Below are positions 58,091-64,000 of a DNA stretch of 64,000 nt, piece after piece. Position 1 is the stretch's first letter, and each line of letters opens with the position of its first letter. The notes under the pieces were generated by a model. The model did no database searches. It had not been told where the DNA came from and saw only the letters and a program-made list of their open reading frames with translations. A program made the translations under genes and the position numbers. Source of the DNA: Benincasa hispida (taxonomy: Eukaryota; Streptophyta; Magnoliopsida; Cucurbitales; Cucurbitaceae); the NCBI RefSeq assembly GCF_009727055.1, contig NW_024064153.1:862922-926921 (forward strand). Reading direction: 5' to 3'.

Positions 58091-58445
58091 TAGATCTTGG
58101 CGACAACTGGAGGCTGATGAGATGATGATGCGAGTAGGCACTGGGCACATCGTCTCAGCTGTGGCAGTGGGAGGACTCCAGTTAGCTTTACAAAATAGGT
58201 TTCTTATTTTAAATGATGTATATATTGTTCCTGAACTAAAAAAGAACCTTATTTCTATAAAGTGTTTATTACAATGTAAATATACTGTCTCTTTTGATAT
58301 GAATAAACCGTTTATTCATAAATATGGTGTTTTTATTTGCACAGTAAATCTGGAATCAAATTTATATGTGCTAAGGTCGTTAGCCATTAATTCCCTCCAT
58401 AATACTGAAATGTTCAGAACTACCGTAACTCAATCAAATCTTCCG
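58011..58445 (+). pseudogene. copia protease of the plus element
   Basis: VENDDST is followed by a stop, then IIDSSATNHVCSSFQGI, where the usual D-S-G-A active site has become D-S-S-A. 58122-58440 reads MRVGTGHIVSAVAVGG, FLILNDVYIVPELKKNLISIKCLLQ and LYVLRS. The reading changes at about 58441 into non-copia sequence, so the 139-aa frame 58122-58541 is a fusion across an element border. Confidence 0.88.
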
Positions 58446-59055
58446 TGCCCACCTTTCTGTTTCTTCCTTCTTTTAAACGATCAACTTCTGAACAAAATTT
58501 TAGTTGCAGTTCTTAACCTCCCTAACGGACTCAACCACTGACGCCAACACTCCTTCTAACCTTTTACTCCTCATTCTTTGAGTAAGATGCCTATCATTAC
58601 CTCCCCCCTCCATCTTTACCTTGTCCTCAAGGTAAAATTTAGGAAACTGATTCTGGAAGTGGGAGCTCAAGCGATCCATCGTGTAGTTCCTATCGTCGTG
58701 TGTTGTCTATCATTTACTTCTTTTAAGTGATCGTGTAGCGGAGGCCGATGATCGTGTAGTAGTGGTAGATGATCATGTTATAATCAGTAAGCGATTGTGT
58801 AATAGATTGTAAGCGATCGTGTAGGAGTTTGTAAGCGATCGCGGAATAATTTGTAAGCGATCGTCTAGTAATTCTTACAGACTGTGTAGAACTTGTAAAC
58901 GATCGTTTAGTATTTGATAAACGATCGAGAAGAAATTGTAAGTGATCGTTTAGTCCTGTTTAATGCTATCGTTTAATAAAGAACTCAGTTTTCGTTTAGT
59001 TGTTGTGCCAGCCGGTTATGTAATCGAAGTATTAATAAGAATAAGTTTCCTAATA
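58446..59055 (+). repeat. 3' LTR portion of the gypsy element, with inverted segment
   Basis: 58795-59055 matches 45250-45489 and ends CTAATA before the AAATC duplication. Upstream, 58490-58598 is the reverse complement of about 40972-41075 of the same element's 5' LTR. A stretch with 'cctccatctttaccttgtcctcaagg' lies between. A normal LTR start is not visible here. The CGATCG array fills 58680-58975. Confidence 0.75.
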
Positions 59056-59060
59056 AAATC

Positions 59061-59700
59061 CATATACTCACCACCTCGATCAGATCGAAATGTTTTAATT
59101 CTTTTACTTAACAAATTTTCTATCTCGGTCTTATATTCTTTGAACTTTTAAAGAGTTTTAGACTTATGACTGATTAAGTAAATGTAGTCATATCTAGAGT
59201 AATAATCAATAAAACTGGCGAAATACTGATAGCCTCCTCATGCTTTTACATTCATCGGACCACATAGGTCTGGATGTATAAGTTCGAGAGGCTCTTTGGC
59301 ACGAAGACCTTTGTTAGAAAAAGAACTTTTTGTCATTTTCCCTCAAGACATGATTCACATGGAGGTAAAGAACTATCTTTTAACTGATTTATATGACCGT
59401 TTTTTACTAATCTCTCAATCCTGTTGAGATTAATGTGATTAAGTTTGAGGTGCCATAGATAGGCGTTAAGAGATATTTTTCGTTTCTGATTTTGAGTCTA
59501 AGTCGTTTTAAACATCTCTATATTTAGAATGGCCTTTGCTTTAGTTGGTTTTAATATGTACAAGTTATTTTCGAGTCTTGCAGAACAAATATGAACACCT
59601 CTTGAAAAAACAAACACTTCATTAGATTCAAAAGATATTCTATACATATTTTCTAGCAGTCAGACAATGAAGATTAAGTTTCTTTTCATCTTAGGTACAT
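59061..59700 (-). pseudogene. copia integrase N-terminal half of outer element
   Basis: Minus-strand reading from about 59500 down gives the GAG-pre-integrase HLKLNHINLNRIERLVKNG-type block (59455-59400), CLEGKMTK-like text near 59340 and KEPLELIHPDLCGPMNVKA-type text near 59290-59240. The frame ends with FRSDRGGEYM at 59090-59060. It continues across the gypsy insertion at 40831. Frames are broken in several places. Confidence 0.85.
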
Positions 59701-60586
59701 AATATGCATTCCTAAGTAAAATAAAAGACTCCAAAAAATAGCTTGACATCTCCCATTAAATGAGCTGAAATGACTTCACCCGTTCCCACCTTGAAAGTCA
59801 TTTCCTGTCTAGAAAGTTCTCTCCAAGAACTATTTTCCTGTAGAAAACTGTAAACATGATTAGCAGCGTCTAAATCTAATATCCAGGTAAGGTGTGTATT
59901 CTCCACTAGACATGTTTCAACTACTAGTAAATCTGATTTACCTTGCTTCACCTTTTCCGCTTTCTTTTCAGCTAAATACTTTGGACAGTTACACTTCCAA
60001 TGCCCATCTTCTCCACAATGGAAACATTTTCCTTTGGGAGTTTTGTTTTTGTTTTTCTTAGCAGTGGTTTTCTTATTCCCTTTATCCTTTTTCTTCATTT
60101 GTACGGATTTGTCTTTCGAAGAAGAAGGAACAAACTTTTTCGTTTTCAGTGGGACTTGTTCCAGATCCCGACTCCTTAAAAAACTTCTTAGGTTTAGAAA
60201 TAACATTTACTTCTTTCTCCTTAAGTTTCATCATAGACTGATATATCTGTAACTTATTCAATAACGTGGTCAAATTATAAGTAATTTTGTTCATAACAGC
60301 ATTGGTTTTGAATGGTAGATAACTCTCCAGGAGAGATTCCAATATCATACTTACTTGACTTGTTTCATCTTTCATCGCCTCATGAGCCTTAGCAACATTA
60401 AAATGGACCATCATATCGAGAACATGTTCACTAACGTTGGTTCCATCTTTCATGCGAGTAAGTAGACATACTTAATGGCTTCATGTCAAATAGAGGATGA
60501 CGGTTGCCCCAACATCTCTTGGAATGATGCCATTATCTCACAGGCGGTGGGCATTACCTTATGTTTCTTATTAAGTACATCAGATA
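59701..60586 (-). pseudogene. copia Gag and protease of outer element, cut at 60586
   Basis: 60453-60082 reads NVSEHVLDMMVHFNVAKAHEAM, MILESLLESYLPF and LTTLLNKLQIYQSMMKLKEKE. 60206-59712 reads a Lys-rich tract, an intact zinc knuckle CFHCGEDGHWKCNC (about 60031-59990), LLVVETCLVENTHLTWILD and a protease start with Asp-Leu-Asp-Ala in place of Asp-Ser-Gly-Ala. The gag N-terminus is missing because a plus-strand copia element starts at 60587. Confidence 0.9.
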
Positions 60587-62825
60587 TGTTGGGATTGGTG
60601 TTCTAATTCTCCCAGAATCTCGTTGTTTTGTAAAGATACACATTGTTCAATGAATAAAATAAGTGTTATTTAATTCTTGCATTTACTCATATCCAATAAA
60701 CAAAGCTCCTTGGTTATCTTATGTGAACTTAAGCATGTATATGTGATATACAAGTGGATCATGCCTTAAGTGATAACCTAAATTGGTCATAGTATAAGGA
60801 TTAAGGTGGGATACCTGATCCTAGTAACACTATGGATACGACTCGCTTTGTAGAGGTTTGCAAGTGTTGTAAACTACTACAGATGGTAGATCTTGACCAT
60901 TCGTGTGGAGACGTGGAGCGGGGGTGTCCTATACAAAGAGTTTGTATAGACTTGGACAACGAGATGACTAGACTCTGTATATAACGTCGTTGATACTAGA
61001 GACTTGCATCTCACCTTAACGACCATAGGTGACACGACCTCAATCCTCAGTGTTTTGTGAACTCCTGCCTTTGAGGGTGGTCCTTTGATTAGTATGAGTG
61101 AAAGTGGCCAGATTGCTAACTCAACATGCCTACCTTTTTGGGGACTTGTCTGATCTGGGATTTGGGAACTCAATTCACAATATGGAATTCACTCCTCTCC
61201 CAAAGTAGGGATAAATAGAGAGATTGCTCCCTGAAGGGCTGATTCCGGGCTTGAACATAGTGGCCATAGCTTCTCTTTGGAAGAGAAGATTCAGTCATAG
61301 TAGGACTATGACTTATGTTCATTAGAGGGATCAGTGGTACAGGGCCATAACGGTTATTGGCTCAGCTGTACTTACGAGCGATCTGTGAAGGGTTATCGCA
61401 CTACTCATTGGTTAAGATGGACACATAATATATCTATGGTAAGGAGAGTTCAGCTGTCGATCTTTAGTGGTATTGCTTAGGACCACGAGTTAAAGGATTG
61501 ATATGGACTCCTATGACTAAAGAGTTTTAAGTCAGTTGGTTTCACCGACAAACCGCTTGTCATCGTGGAGCTTCGGATCTATAGGTCCATGAGGTCCCCT
61601 TGGGTAGCCTTGGATTCATGTTGAAGGATCAGTTCTTGGTGGTTTGATTTGAAAAAATGTTCAAAATTGACAAGAAGGTATTTTGATTAGAATATGATAT
61701 AATCACTTAATGAAATGTATAAGATACATCTAGTGGAGGATTGATTGTAAATGAGATTTACAATTAAGTAACCCAGGAATAGAAAAAGAACTATGGTTTA
61801 TATGTTTCATGAGATGAAATATTAAAACATAGGTTAATAAATATGTAATGATAAGTTGGTTATCATTTATATTAAATAATATTAACTATTATATAATTAA
61901 TACTTTTTTCTTTTAAAATAACCAAATGTAAGTGGGTGGTTATTGGGATCATGGTAACCGTGAGTATAAGGAAGTGGTTTCCTAATTTGAAAGAAGAAGT
62001 TTCCAACAAAAAAGTTTAAAAAAGTATTTGAGTTTTATATCCGGTGAAAAGAAACTCATGTTTAAAGGGTCGTCAAGTGATATAGATTTCTAAATGACGG
62101 CTGGACGAGCTAAACCGATCGTGCAATGTGCGAGTGTAAACGATCCGTGCCAGTTGTTTAACTAAAACGATCGCATAGCTTTGCTAGATGGTCGCGGCCC
62201 AAGGTAAACGATCGTGTAGAGTATGTACGCCAGATCGAGGCTAGATGATAAGCTAAACAATCAACATAGCTTTTGCTAGATGATCAACATAGTTTTAATC
62301 TAAAATGATTGGGACATACGAGCCTATGTGATAGGTCTACGACTTCTCCCACTTGCCCAGTCATGTACGCTATCGTTGTTTCCTCCATTCGTCTGCCTCA
62401 CACCAAGTCTGAACAGAGCCCACCCTCTAGATTATCACATCGAGAATACCAAGGTCGCCTTATTGGTGGTGTCAGAATCAACTCGACACCGTCGAGGTTT
62501 TCTGGAGGTCGTTCGTGGTGTTGCAGAGGTGCCCCTTCGTGTTGCAGAGGAGATCGTGACCGAGGAGATCATTGAGGACGAGCATGAAGTATTCATACAG
62601 TGTTCATGCGGTGTTGTGGTCATGTAGATAGAGCGTGGAGACGCTTCTGCCATTGTTAGTACAGTTTTTCCCTCTGTACATTTGTTGTTTCATGCTGTAA
62701 TTTCTCTGTAAATTGTATAACTGCTTGTATTGAAGTCGACTATAAATGATTTGTTTATTCATGATTGTAATTTTGAATAGTCTTGCTTCCACTGCTCATG
62801 GAAATCGTGATTCCGATTTCCTGCA
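60587..62825 (+). repeat. 5' LTR of a plus-strand copia element running off the window
   Basis: It starts TGTTGGGATTGGTGTTC and ends ...TTTCCTGCA, 2,239 bp, followed by a perfect PBS. The inner blocks correspond to those of families A and C. A CGATCG-word array lies at 62095-62300. The left flank is AGATA (60582-60586); the right flank is outside the window. Overlapping readings of about 90-100 aa at 62309-62627 are inside the LTR and look like chance. Confidence 0.9.
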
Positions 62826-62840
62826 ATTGGTATCAGAGCC
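62826..62840 (+). promoter_or_regulatory. primer-binding site, initiator Met tRNA type
   Basis: ATTGGTATCAGAGCC lies immediately downstream of the LTR end, the exact consensus found in the window. Confidence 0.95.
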
Positions 62841-64000
62841 AGTTTCTTTGATATTCCAAATTACAGATCTGAATTGAACGTTTTTTAAAGTCGCGGTGGG
62901 TTTCTGCATTTGTGGATGGATTTGATGAATGTTTCGGGTTTAAATTGCCTTTTTGTTAAAGCTTTCGGTATTACAAAGTGTAAATTATTAGGGCCCCTAT
63001 GTTTTTAAGCAAAATTAACTTTGCAATCGAGTCTGTAATTCGAAAAATTTGAGTTCGTTGATTCATTCGTGATGAGGCTTCGGCACATGGCGATGCAGTT
63101 CTCAACGAAGAAGAAGATCAAGCGTTGATCGGATCATGTCGCCTCAGGTAAACGATTGTAGGGATTTTACTAAGAGATCGTTTACATTTTTCGTTCTAGA
63201 CGATCGTGTAGTGTTTTCTATTCAATCGTTTAGTTAATGCTAAGCGATAGGGTAAATCGTTTACCATATCGCGTGTCATTGGTTGCGCGATCGCGTAGGC
63301 ACTGGAGGTAGGCGATCGTAATGGGAGCATGCGATGCTCGTCATTTAGTAGAAGGCACGTGTTAGACGATCGCGTAGTTAGCAAGCTTCATCACTTAGTT
63401 ACTACCTATGCGATCGTGCATCTGAAATATGGAGACATTGGCTAAGTGATCGCTTAGGCGATGGTGCTTCGCGGCATCGTAGTCACTTAGACGATCGCGG
63501 AATGCAGGCGTCGTGCGTAGCACGCTAAGTAATTTTGTACTTCAGGTTTCATCACTCAGTAAAGGTACACGATCGTGTAGTAATAACTAAACGATCGTTT
63601 GGATTTTTCTAGACGATCGTATAGTAAATGCTAAACGATCATTTAACTCTGGGAGCACTGGTAAGCGATAGAGCAAAGAGTTTGTTTTTCGTGTAGACGA
63701 TCGCGTGGTGCTTAGCACGATGGATGGTTGGAGAAGCGATGCTTTGCCGAGCAATTCAAGACCCGATTCTCATGTTTGAACCGGAGACTCCTTGTCTTTG
63801 TAATAGTTAGCTTTTCTTTTGTGTTTTAAGGAAATTTTACCCGGTTCATCAACTTTGATTGCTTATACATGTGATGTATGGTACTTATATATCAAAGTGT
63901 TTGTCATATAATTAAAAACCCACCTTAGGTTGTGCAATTATTCATGCATCATGTATTATAAATGTTATAATCTTGCATGAAGAAATTACTTGAAAGCATG
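62841..64000 (+). mobile_element. 5' leader of the last copia element (incomplete)
   Basis: No coding signal. A dense CGATCG-word array lies at 63140-63720, then GCATGC / ttataaatgttataat leader text to the window edge. The gag would be expected about 1 kb beyond the end. Confidence 0.85.

Larger units (their letters stand above)
52480..58445 (+). mobile_element. truncated plus-strand copia element (family A)
   Basis: 5' LTR 52480-54534, PBS-like site, 2.5-kb leader, gag and protease, ending at about 58445 in the protease/GAG-pre-integrase linker. Integrase, RT, RNase H and 3' LTR are absent. Its right end is joined to gypsy LTR-related sequence in inverted orientation, so a deletion removed both its own 3' part and the gypsy integrase. 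Confidence 0.88.
40832..59055 (+). mobile_element. Ty3/gypsy element (nested host), 18 kb with insertions
   Basis: The outer ends are TGTTAGGAACC at 40832 and ...TTTCCTAATA at 59055, flanked by a perfect 5-bp duplication AAATC (40827-40831 and 59056-59060). Removing the element rejoins the copia integrase reading. The internal order is LTR, PBS, gag, protease, RT, RNase H, which is the gypsy order as far as it survives. Four other elements sit inside it. Integrase and the start of the 3' LTR are missing. I cannot assign a lineage because no chromodomain or integrase remains. Confidence 0.85.

Noticed and set aside
58122..58541. 139-aa frame that looks like one protein
   Set aside because: The first 106 codons are copia protease, the rest comes from inverted gypsy LTR sequence; it is a chance fusion across an element border.
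62309..62627. Two overlapping frames of 88 and 99 aa
   Set aside because: They are inside the 5' LTR at 60587-62825 between the palindrome array and the LTR end; no homology and no start context.

Overview
The window is plant nuclear repeat DNA. Every coding trace I can recognise belongs to a transposable element: plant-type Ty1/copia elements with LTRs of about 1.5-2.2 kb and initiator-Met tRNA primer sites, two Ty3/gypsy families, a CACTA (En/Spm) TNP2 relic and two Cassandra-like 5S-bearing TRIM copies. I found no cellular protein gene, tRNA or CRISPR array. The host is a flowering plant, probably a eudicot; the species cannot be fixed from this sequence. Almost every reading frame is broken, so the coding entries are pseudogenes.

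Layout. 1-320 is the end of a copia LTR, 341-2012 a CACTA transposase relic, 2013-6169 the 5' part of a minus-strand copia element (gag stub, leader, PBS, 5' LTR), and 6170-8030 is unresolved. 8031-19667 is a minus copia leader and LTR. It holds a solo LTR (target duplication CAGAC), which in turn holds a plus-strand element at 10008-17636 with gag but no pol. A 5S-bearing Cassandra-like copy lies at 18803. From 19668 a further minus copia element begins; its pol is split by a solo LTR (22312-24458) and stops at 25710 at a head-to-head LTR junction.

From about 26378 to 60586 one minus-strand copia element is spread over 34 kb. Its 3' LTR is split by a complete 10.2-kb copia element (28131-38372, frames decayed). 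Its integrase is split by an 18.2-kb gypsy element (40832-59055, duplication AAATC). Its gag is cut by a plus-strand copia element that starts at 60587 and runs off the window. The gypsy element itself contains a minus gypsy gag-protease fragment (41091-45235), a solo copia LTR with duplication CAGAG (48200-50432, carrying the second Cassandra-like copy), a gypsy-type solo LTR (50788-52260) and a truncated plus copia element (52480-58445). Nesting reaches at least four levels, and up to six if the outer boundaries are read as I propose.

Three things stand out. First, a 16-bp palindromic word centred on CGATCG is repeated densely in LTRs and leaders of several copia families and also in an unrelated gypsy LTR. 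Second, the gag-only element has a likely autonomous relative (the element at 19668) in the same window. Third, there are assembly faults: a Nextera-type transposase junction adapter inside an LTR (16813-16847), an 88-base gap, and a local duplication next to a single N.
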